64,000 bases of DNA from JBDHWG01 sp046328505 (GTDB lineage: Bacteria; Chloroflexota; Anaerolineae; Epilineales; JAHCIE01), in NCBI GenBank assembly GCA_046328505.1, contig JAXLWL010000002.1:992001-1056000 (forward strand), in the 5' to 3' direction. A program made the position numbers and the translations under genes. Shown one piece after another: positions 25,072 through 32,014 of this stretch (position 1 is its first letter; each line of letters starts with the position of its first letter). Below the pieces are notes generated by a model, which worked only from the letters and a program-made list of their open reading frames with translations, ran no database searches and was not told the origin of the DNA.

Positions 25072-26052
25072 CTACGCTATGTCTCCGGCATCGAGTACCC
25101 CGTCCGCGGCCAGACGGCGAAAGCGCTCAACTGTGGCGGCGATCCCGTCAGCCAGCTCGACATGCTGAATCGCGCCGATGACCGTAGCGAGGCTGGCGTC
25201 ATCGAAGTTATACGGGAAGGGAAGCTGGCGGTCGTCGTACGTGAGTGTGCCGCGCGCCTCGGGCGCGGCAGCCTCGATGAGCGCGATAACGCGCGCCATG
25301 TCCGCCATAGCGCCCCCCACGTTGAAGACACCCGCACCCTGCCACTCGGCATCGACCGACTGGATGAAGATGCGCGCGATGTCAGCGGCCCACTGCATGC
25401 AGTTGACGCCGCCAAAGGGGATGTGGTAGGGCAGGCCGAGGGCGGCGGCCAGCATGGCCTTGGTGGGGCTGGAGGTGAGGCCCTGGTCGCGGGCAACGCC
25501 GTAAATAGCCGCGGGGCGTAGACCGATAGACGGAACGCTCCAGTCCTGCCAGTAGATGCGCGCCGTCCCTTCGTTGGCCTGCTTGTACACACCGTAAAGG
25601 GTTGTCGGCTCAAGCGCGGCCGCGTCGGGGATAGGGCCAGATGGGTAGTCCTCGGGCGGGCCAAACACGGCAATCGATGAGGCGTAAGCGGTAGCGCGAA
25701 CTTGCCCGCCGCTGCGTCGCGCCGTTTCCAGGATATTCACGGTTCCGGCTACGTTGACCCGCGCGCCGAGCACGGGGTCAGCTTTGCAGAACGGCACCTG
25801 GAGCGCGGCGAGGTGGATTATGTGTGTCACGCCATGCTCGCTCACGACGCGCTCCACGGTGGCGAGGTCGCTCACGTCGCCTTGAACGAATGTGACGCGC
25901 GACAACTCGTCCTCGGTCAGCAAGAGGCGCGGGCGTGTCGGGACCGAGCCAAGGTCGAGGACAACGACGCGCTTGTTTTGGTCAAGCAGGATTCGCAGCG
26001 TCCAGGCGCCGATGCAGCCGAGCGCGCCTGTGACCAGATAGACAGAAGCCAT
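25072..26052 (-). CDS. NAD(P)-dependent epimerase/dehydratase (extended SDR)
   Basis: A 326-residue extended short-chain dehydrogenase/reductase. The nucleotide loop is VTGALGCIGAWTLRIL, the acidic residue after strand 2 is VVLDLGS, and the catalytic Ser and YxxxK are in ASSIAVFGPP and YGVYKQANEG. A TWR-like substrate region (VPSIGLRPAAIYG) follows. Members act on nucleotide sugars or related carbonyls; the substrate is not identifiable. I chose ATG 26052 because CGGAGGA precedes it and the family starts there. It ends just after the ZnuB gene on the opposite strand, 24 bases away. Confidence 0.88.
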   Translation of the reverse strand: MASVYLVTGALGCIGAWTLRILLDQNKRVVVLDLGSVPTRPRLLLTEDELSRVTFVQGDVSDLATVERVVSEHGVTHIIHLAALQVPFCKADPVLGARVNVAGTVNILETARRSGGQVRATAYASSIAVFGPPEDYPSGPIPDAAALEPTTLYGVYKQANEGTARIYWQDWSVPSIGLRPAAIYGVARDQGLTSSPTKAMLAAALGLPYHIPFGGVNCMQWAADIARIFIQSVDAEWQGAGVFNVGGAMADMARVIALIEAAAPEARGTLTYDDRQLPFPYNFDDASLATVIGAIQHVELADGIAATVERFRRLAADGVLDAGDIA

Positions 26053-26083
26053 GACGGTCCTCCGTGGGCAGTGATATGAGCGA

Positions 26084-26112
26084 AGTATAGCATGGAGCAC
26101 CAGGGCCGTCAT
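26084..26112 (-). promoter_or_regulatory. Promoter of the epimerase gene
   Basis: Minus strand: ATGACG (26107-26112), a 17-base spacer, TATACT (26084-26089). The predicted leader is about 25 bases and contains CGGAGGA. Confidence 0.55.
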
Positions 26113-26135
26113 CCAGATACACAGAACCGATATTC

Positions 26136-27014
26136 ATGGGACTAGGCCGCTACATTTTGAAGGCAGCCAGTCTGGCAGCAGGACCAGCCGGCTGGCCACC
26201 TCCGCTCCCACCATTGGCAGAATGCGACTCAGGTGTCGCGCAACGGCTCCTTACGCTTGAACTCCGCGGCGGCCAAACGACGGCAACTATCTACTGGCCG
26301 ACGGGCGCGCCGCAGGGCGTCGCCATCCTCTTGCACGCCGGCGGCGCCGACCGCCGCTCCGTCTGGCCGTGGGCAAAGGCGCTTGGAGGCGTTGGCCTCG
26401 TGTCCCTGGCGCCCGACCTGGATGGACACGGCAGCAACACGCGCCCGTACACGACGGTCACACGCGCTGCCGAGGTAGCTCTGGCCGCCGTAGAAGCTGC
26501 GCGCTCGCTGGATGCCCCGCCCTTCACCATACTCCTCGGTGGAAGTCTTGGCGGCGTGGTGGCATTGCGCGCCGCTGAGCTGTGCGCAACCCCGACGACT
26601 CTGGGATCAGCACCGGGGATTGATGCTCTCGCTCTCCTGGCGACGCCCTACGCGTCGCCGTTCTGGCAAATGCTCAGCCCTCACCTTTTTCGGTCGGCGT
26701 GGGAGGGGCAGCAAATTGTCGGGCAGCCCATACGACGCGATGGGCCACGCCCGCGCTTCGCCGCGCTCCGCGACAGCCTGGCGCGCGAGGGTCTGCTGGA
26801 GAGCGCCCGAGCCATTTCCTCCCGCCCTCTGCTACTCGTCCATGGGCAGTACGACCCGTTCGCGCCACCCCGCCACGGCGAGGCGTACCGCCACGCGCAT
26901 GGTTCCGCGAGCTTGACCGTCGTCCCGTCCGCTCACGCCGGGGCCTTGTACGGTGACGAGGCAGTGGCGCAGACGGCGAAGTGGCTGGCAGCTCAGTTCC
27001 CCACCTTACAGTGA
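26136..27014 (+). CDS. Alpha/beta hydrolase
   Basis: A 292-residue protein of the alpha/beta hydrolase fold. Early blocks are GVAILLHAGGADRRSVWPWA and LAPDLDGHGSN. The nucleophile elbow is GGSLGG (Ser), the acid is probably Asp in VHGQYDPFAPP, and the histidine is in PSAHAGALYGDE. It is cytoplasmic, with no clear signal peptide. It is divergent from the epimerase and lies just before the ATP-grasp operon. Substrate unknown. Confidence 0.85.
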   Translation: MGLGRYILKAASLAAGPAGWPPPLPPLAECDSGVAQRLLTLELRGGQTTATIYWPTGAPQGVAILLHAGGADRRSVWPWAKALGGVGLVSLAPDLDGHGSNTRPYTTVTRAAEVALAAVEAARSLDAPPFTILLGGSLGGVVALRAAELCATPTTLGSAPGIDALALLATPYASPFWQMLSPHLFRSAWEGQQIVGQPIRRDGPRPRFAALRDSLAREGLLESARAISSRPLLLVHGQYDPFAPPRHGEAYRHAHGSASLTVVPSAHAGALYGDEAVAQTAKWLAAQFPTLQ

Positions 27015-27035
27015 CAGGTGATACACCGCGAATGG

Positions 27036-27065
27036 TTGCGCCTCCGTAGCGGCCCGTGTTATAAT
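27036..27065 (+). promoter_or_regulatory. Promoter of the ATP-grasp operon
   Basis: TTGCGC (27036-27041), an 18-base spacer, and consensus TATAAT (27060-27065), giving a leader of about 24 bases before ATG 27096. Confidence 0.6.
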
Positions 27066-27095
27066 AGCCGCACTTCATCCCTGCGAGGTAACACC

Positions 27096-28034
27096 ATGTA
27101 TCGAGTCGGACTGCTGGTTGGCCGCGAGCGTTCCTTTCCCGATGCGTTGATCGCCGAGGTCGAGAAGCGGGATGTGGGCGTGATGGTGGAGTACGCCAAG
27201 GTGGGAGCGCCGCGGATGGGCGAGTGTCCGCCGTACGATGTCATCGTCGACCGCATCTCGCATGAGGTGCCGACGTACGCCTCCTATCTCAAGAATGCCG
27301 CCTTGCAGGGTGTCGACGTGATCAACAACCCATTCTGGCGCATGGCCGACGACAAGTTTTTTGCCAACTCCCTGGCCGATGCTATCGGCGTGCGTGTGCC
27401 CATCACGTTCGCTCTGCCCAACAAAGACTACGTGCCCGGGGTGGTCTCTGAGAGCCTGCGCAACCTGACATACCCCCTGGACTGGGAGGGCATGCTGGAT
27501 CAGGTAGGCTTGCCGGCGATCCTCAAGCCCGCGTCAGGTGGCGGCTGGAAAGATGTGCACGTCATTCACAGCCTGGATGAGCTTCTGTGGCGCTACGAAC
27601 AGACGGGCCTCCGGCAGTTCATTCTGCAAGAGTTCATTCAGTGGGAGCAGTACGTACGCTGCATCGTGATTGGGAAGACGAACGTCCTCGTCACCAACTG
27701 GGACCCCCGCCGCGACCACTTCGACCGTTACCGCGCGGACGATCAGCCCGTGGCTCCCGCTCTCGAGGCTCGATGCCGCAGCGATGCCATCAAGCTCAAC
27801 TGGGCGCTCGGCTACGACATGAACACCGTCGAGTTTGGGATCCATGATGGCGTGCCATATGCCATCGACTTCACGAACTCGGCGCCGGACTTCGACATCA
27901 GCTCCCTCACCGAGCGCTACTTCCCCTGGGTCGTGGAGAACATGGCCGACCTCATCATCGACCGAGCCATGGGGCGCGGGACGCGCCCGCGAATGCGCTG
28001 GGACGCGGCGCCGCGCGAGGCAGTCCCTCAATGA
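27096..28034 (+). CDS. ATP-grasp ligase of unknown substrate (RimK/glutathione-synthetase-like fold)
   Basis: A 312-residue protein. The first 100 residues form a pre-ATP-grasp domain (MYRVGLLVGRERSFPDALI, YDVIVDRISHEVPTYASY). The ATP-grasp core follows: LPAILKPASGGGWKDVHVIH is the ATP-binding loop, FILQEFIQWEQYVRCIVIG the adenine contact region, and NTVEFGIHDGVPYAIDFTN carries the Mg-binding acidic residue and the final Asn. Such enzymes join a carboxylate to an amine or thiol through an acyl phosphate. Its stop overlaps the next gene, a second and structurally different ATP-grasp protein, so the two probably act in one pathway. Neither substrate nor product is known to me. Confidence 0.8.
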   Translation: MYRVGLLVGRERSFPDALIAEVEKRDVGVMVEYAKVGAPRMGECPPYDVIVDRISHEVPTYASYLKNAALQGVDVINNPFWRMADDKFFANSLADAIGVRVPITFALPNKDYVPGVVSESLRNLTYPLDWEGMLDQVGLPAILKPASGGGWKDVHVIHSLDELLWRYEQTGLRQFILQEFIQWEQYVRCIVIGKTNVLVTNWDPRRDHFDRYRADDQPVAPALEARCRSDAIKLNWALGYDMNTVEFGIHDGVPYAIDFTNSAPDFDISSLTERYFPWVVENMADLIIDRAMGRGTRPRMRWDAAPREAVPQ

Positions 28035-29377
28035 CATTGCCGGTCGTCAGCGAGTATAACGATCGGATGTCACGCGGCGATGCAGCCGCGTTGGGCGAAG
28101 AGCTTCTCGACAAGATGCGGCGAGCGCGGCTGACGTTCGGTGACCGCCTGGTGTGCAGCGTCCTCCGCCCGCACTTCATCCACCAGCAAGACTACCAACA
28201 GGTTACTCAGGCTGCGGGGCTCATTCTTGCCGCGCTCGAGCGCCTCACCGACGCGCTCATGCAGGATGAGTCTCTCAGAAGGCTTGTCGGTTTGACTGCG
28301 GATGAAGAGGCCATTGTCGCCATCGATCCCGGCTTCCGCTATCCTGACTCGTCCGGCCGCCTCGACGCCTTCTTCGTTCCCGGCGAGAGCCTCTACTTCA
28401 TCGAGTATAACGCCGAAAGCCCCGGCGGGCTGGCCTTCGGCGAGGTTCTTAGCGACCTGTTCCGCGACTTTCCTGTCATGCGAGAGGTTACGCAGCGGCA
28501 CCCGGCCGTCACGTACCCGATACGATCCTGGATTCTTGAGACACTCCTAGCGGTCTACGATCAGTGGGGCGGGCAGTCTCGGCCGAGCATTGCCATCGTG
28601 GACTGGCGCGAGGTGCGCACGTTCAACGAGTTCCTTCTCATCCAGGAGACCTTCGAGGCGGCAGGCTACCCGACGCGCATCGTCGACCCGCGCGATCTGG
28701 AGTACTCGGGTGGGCGTCTGTGTGCTGATGGTTTCGAGATCGACCTGGTTTACAAGCGCGTCGTCACCTCGGAGCTTCTGAGCCGCGAGGGCCTCGATTC
28801 GCCGCTTGTCCGCGCCGTCGCCGACCGCGCCGTATGCATGGCCAACGGCTTTCGGGCGCACCTCCTGTTGAAGAAAGTCTTGTTTGCTTTTCTCAGCGAC
28901 CCACAGTACGCCCATCTGTACACGCCCGAACAACACGCCGCCATCGCTGCGCACATCCCGTGGACGCGGCGTGTGGCCGACGGCCTTACCGAGTGGCAGG
29001 GCCAGCGAGTGGACCTGCTGGACCACGCGACTGAGCATCGCGAGAACCTCGTCCTCAAGCCAAGCGGTGAATATGGCGGGCAGGGAGTTGTCCTGGGCTG
29101 GGAGACGTCGCCGACGGAGTGGGAGGCGGCGCTGCGCCGGGCCACGGAGGGCGTCTACGTGCTACAAGAGCGCGTGCCCGTGCCGCAGGAGGATTTCCCG
29201 AGCCTCGAAAACGGAGCGGTGCGCTTCTCCCCGCGCTTCCTCGACCTGGATCCGTACACGTGGCAGGGCGCACAAGCGCGCGGATGTGGCGTGCGCTTGT
29301 CGGGAAGCGCGCTGCTGAACGTCTCGGCCGGCGGAGGGTCCGCCGTGCCTATGTTTGTCGTGGACGGCGAGCGATGA
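28031..29377 (+). CDS. Circularly permuted-type ATP-grasp protein, substrate unknown
   Basis: A 448-residue protein. DAFFVPGESLYFIEYNAESP resembles the acidic Mg-binding and Asn region, here placed early. It is followed by SIAIVDWREVRTFNEFLLIQ, the domain with the DLEYSGGRLCADGFEIDLVY strand, and then LVLKPSGEYGGQGVVLGWE (Lys and Gly-rich ATP loop) and VYVLQERVPVPQ. Metal and carboxylate motifs coming before the ATP loop is the order of circularly permuted ATP-grasp enzymes, related to glutathionylspermidine synthase. It overlaps the preceding ATP-grasp gene by four bases. It is probably an amide-bond-forming ligase; the substrate is not recognisable. Confidence 0.75.
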   Translation: MTLPVVSEYNDRMSRGDAAALGEELLDKMRRARLTFGDRLVCSVLRPHFIHQQDYQQVTQAAGLILAALERLTDALMQDESLRRLVGLTADEEAIVAIDPGFRYPDSSGRLDAFFVPGESLYFIEYNAESPGGLAFGEVLSDLFRDFPVMREVTQRHPAVTYPIRSWILETLLAVYDQWGGQSRPSIAIVDWREVRTFNEFLLIQETFEAAGYPTRIVDPRDLEYSGGRLCADGFEIDLVYKRVVTSELLSREGLDSPLVRAVADRAVCMANGFRAHLLLKKVLFAFLSDPQYAHLYTPEQHAAIAAHIPWTRRVADGLTEWQGQRVDLLDHATEHRENLVLKPSGEYGGQGVVLGWETSPTEWEAALRRATEGVYVLQERVPVPQEDFPSLENGAVRFSPRFLDLDPYTWQGAQARGCGVRLSGSALLNVSAGGGSAVPMFVVDGER

Positions 29378-29413
29378 GCCACGTCAGCCACCTACACCTG
29401 AATCACTGCCATT

Positions 29414-30097
29414 ATGCTTGACGAAATCTTGCGTAACTCGGCCGTTCAAACGGTCATCCAGGCGATCAGCACGTTCAAGCTCTGGATATATGGATTTGCT
29501 CTACTTGGCGGTCTCATTGCGCTGCGCGCCGTTCTCCGAGCGCGTACCGAGCGCTCTCGGGCGATGTTCGGGCTGGAGCGCGAAGCCGCCTCAGGCCGCC
29601 TCTCATCCGCGATATTCACCCTTCTGCTCATGGCGGCTCTGGCGGGCGGCGTCTATGTGGTGACTAACTACTTCACGGCCGACGCGATCAGCCAGCGGAC
29701 CGTGGTGCGCGCGCAAGCCCAGGCGACCGCGACGGCGCAGGCGCGGGCCACGGAGTCGGCGGTCGTCTCTGCCACGCGCGCCGCCGCGCCGACCTCGACC
29801 CCACAGCCGGCGACGGCTACCCCACCACCGCGTCCTACCGACACCCCCGCGCCGACCACGCCACCCGACCTGACCCAGTCATGCCACGGCGAGGGCGACG
29901 CGCAGGGAATGCGCTACGTCGACCGCCAGGGGGTGAATCTCCGTAAGACTCCCGAGCAGCGGGGGGACAACATCGAGCGCACACTACCCTTCTCGACTGA
30001 GGTGTGCGTCTACGGAGATGAGAACGGCTGGCTGAAAGTCACAGTCGCCAACATCGAGGGCTACCGCTATATCCTCAAGGACCTCACGAGGCCGTGA
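29414..30097 (+). CDS. Membrane-anchored bacterial SH3-domain protein
   Basis: A 227-residue protein with two N-terminal helices (IYGFALLGGLIALRAVL and SSAIFTLLLMAALAGGVYVV). An Ala/Thr/Pro-rich linker (residues about 95-155) spans the wall, and a C-terminal SH3b-like domain follows: GMRYVDRQGVNLRKTP...VCVYGDENGWLKVTV. Such domains bind cell-wall peptides or sense the envelope. It sits between the ATP-grasp pair and AceK, in the same direction and with short gaps. No catalytic motif is visible. Confidence 0.75.
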   Translation: MLDEILRNSAVQTVIQAISTFKLWIYGFALLGGLIALRAVLRARTERSRAMFGLEREAASGRLSSAIFTLLLMAALAGGVYVVTNYFTADAISQRTVVRAQAQATATAQARATESAVVSATRAAAPTSTPQPATATPPPRPTDTPAPTTPPDLTQSCHGEGDAQGMRYVDRQGVNLRKTPEQRGDNIERTLPFSTEVCVYGDENGWLKVTVANIEGYRYILKDLTRP

Positions 30098-30167
30098 TGA
30101 TGGATGAATCAGGCGAGAGAGTACGTTGCGGCCACGCCCTGGGTGGAATATCTGTAGGAGGAAGCGC

Positions 30168-31916
30168 ATGAGCGCGGCCAACGCGGCGGGCGAAGCTCTC
30201 GACGCTCTTCTGGCGAACCGTGCCGCCGGCGCGATTCTGAGCGCTTTCGACACGTACCAGACTGAGTATCGAGGGATCACGCAGCGCTCCAAGAGCCGTT
30301 TCGAGGCGCGAGACTGGCTCGGCGCGAACGCGGACGCTGTGGCGCGCCTGGACCTCTACCCGACGGTGATTCGACAGATCGTCGCCGAGATCCGAGCCAT
30401 TCTCGACGACCACTGCCGTGACAAGGCGATCTGGCGGCTCATGAAAGAGCGGTACACCGAGCTTATCGCTCGCCGCGATGATATCGAGACGGCCGAGACG
30501 TTCTTCAACTCTGTGACACGCCGCATATTCGCGACCGTGGGTGTTGACCCGCAAATCGAGTATGTCGCCTCCGAAGTCAAGGGAAGGCGCAGCCAGGATA
30601 CCCCGCTCCTTACTCACTACGAGGCGCGCGGCGATATCCTCGACCTGCTCTGCTGCATACTGGCCGATCACCCCTTCGACGCTCCATACGAAGACCTCGA
30701 TCGCGATATTCGCCTCGCTGCCGAGGCCGTTGCCGCTTCCCTGGCAGAGCGGGGGCTAAGCCACATCGACAGCGTGGACGTCGTGCGCCACATTTTCTAC
30801 CGCAACAAGGCGGCGTACATCATCGCGCGGCTGCACTGTCATGAGGCGAGAATTCCCCTGGCTCTGTGCCTCCTGAATGATGAGGGCGGTATCACGATAG
30901 ACGCGGTCCTGCTGACCGCCGATGAGGTCAGTATTCTGTTCAGCTTCACCCGTTCCTACTTCCATGTGGAGGTCGAAAGCCCGTACGAGCTCATCGAGTT
31001 CCTGAAGTCGATCATGCCGCGCAAGCCGATGTCTGAGCTATACACCTCCATAGGTTTCAACAAGCACGGCAAGACCGAGCTGTACCGGGAGCTTCTAGCG
31101 CATCTGGAACACTCTAGCAGCAAGTTCGAGATCGCCCGCGGCGAGAAGGGCATGGTCATGCTGGTGTTCACCATGCCGTCGTTCGACGTCGTGTTCAAGA
31201 TTATCAAGGACCGCTTTGCCTACCCCAAGAAGACGACGCGCGAGGGCGTCATGGAACGCTACCAGCTCGTCTTCAAGCACGACAAGGCGGGCCGGCTCGT
31301 CGATGCCCAGGAATTCGAACATCTGGAGTTCGACCGCTCGCGATTCACGGATGATCTGGTGGCGGAGATGCTTGCGATTGCCGCCAACACGGTGACGGTC
31401 ACCGAGGACAAGGTCATCATCAAGCACCTGTACACCGAACGCCGCCTGACGCCGCTCAACCTGTTCATCAAGGAGGCGACGGGGGACGCCCTGTACGACG
31501 CCATCGTCGACTACGGTGTCGCCATCAAGGACCTGGCGGCGACCAACATATTCCCGGGTGACCTCCTCCTGAAGAACTTCGGCGTCACGCGCCATAGCCG
31601 CATCGTCTTCTATGACTACGACGAGCTCTGCCTGGTGACAGACTGCCGCTTCCGCTCGTTGCCCGAGTCCGATGACACGGTGGATGAGTTCCGGGCAGAT
31701 CTATGGTTCTATGTTGACGAGCACGACATCTTTCCGGAGCAGTTCGAGAAATTCCTCGGCCTGCCTCTGCCTTTGCGCAAGATATTCATGGCCCACCACC
31801 GCGACCTGCTGGACCCCGCATTCTGGAACGAGATGAAGGGTCGCCACGAAGCGGGTGAGGTCATGGACATTTTCCCCTACAAGCAATCGCACCGCCTCCA
31901 CCGCGATCGCAGCTGA
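30168..31916 (+). CDS. aceK: Isocitrate dehydrogenase kinase/phosphatase AceK
   Basis: A 582-residue full-length AceK. The regulatory N-terminal half contains VTRRIFATVGVDPQIEY. The kinase/phosphatase core begins with GEKGMVMLVFTMPSFDVVFK near residue 321, which is the AceK nucleotide loop. It continues with DRFAYPKKTTREGVMERY, LNLFIKEATGDALYDAIVDY, the catalytic region IKDLAATNIFPGDLLLKNFG and RIVFYDYDELCLV. AceK switches isocitrate dehydrogenase off and on to steer carbon into the glyoxylate bypass. It is mostly known from Proteobacteria next to aceBA; none of aceA, aceB or icd is in this window. AGGAGG precedes ATG 30168. It is probably cotranscribed with the SH3 and ATP-grasp genes. Confidence 0.93.
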   Translation: MSAANAAGEALDALLANRAAGAILSAFDTYQTEYRGITQRSKSRFEARDWLGANADAVARLDLYPTVIRQIVAEIRAILDDHCRDKAIWRLMKERYTELIARRDDIETAETFFNSVTRRIFATVGVDPQIEYVASEVKGRRSQDTPLLTHYEARGDILDLLCCILADHPFDAPYEDLDRDIRLAAEAVAASLAERGLSHIDSVDVVRHIFYRNKAAYIIARLHCHEARIPLALCLLNDEGGITIDAVLLTADEVSILFSFTRSYFHVEVESPYELIEFLKSIMPRKPMSELYTSIGFNKHGKTELYRELLAHLEHSSSKFEIARGEKGMVMLVFTMPSFDVVFKIIKDRFAYPKKTTREGVMERYQLVFKHDKAGRLVDAQEFEHLEFDRSRFTDDLVAEMLAIAANTVTVTEDKVIIKHLYTERRLTPLNLFIKEATGDALYDAIVDYGVAIKDLAATNIFPGDLLLKNFGVTRHSRIVFYDYDELCLVTDCRFRSLPESDDTVDEFRADLWFYVDEHDIFPEQFEKFLGLPLPLRKIFMAHHRDLLDPAFWNEMKGRHEAGEVMDIFPYKQSHRLHRDRS

Positions 31917-31929
31917 GCTTTCGGTCGGG

Positions 31930-31958
31930 TTGACACCGCGGTTGATCTCGATTACAAT
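31930..31958 (+). promoter_or_regulatory. Promoter of mutS
   Basis: TTGACA (31930-31935), a 17-base spacer, TACAAT (31953-31958). It starts 14 bases after the aceK stop. Confidence 0.8.
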
Positions 31959-31959
31959 G

Positions 31960-31977
31960 TGTTCTGTCCCTAGAACA
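31960..31977. promoter_or_regulatory. Dyad at the mutS transcription start
   Basis: TGTTCT, 6 bases, AGAACA: a perfect inverted repeat one base after the -10 box, covering the predicted start site. The placement suits a repressor operator. Confidence 0.5.
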
Positions 31978-32014
31978 TACGTTTCCCTCCACTCAGCCTC
32001 TGGATTGATACACG

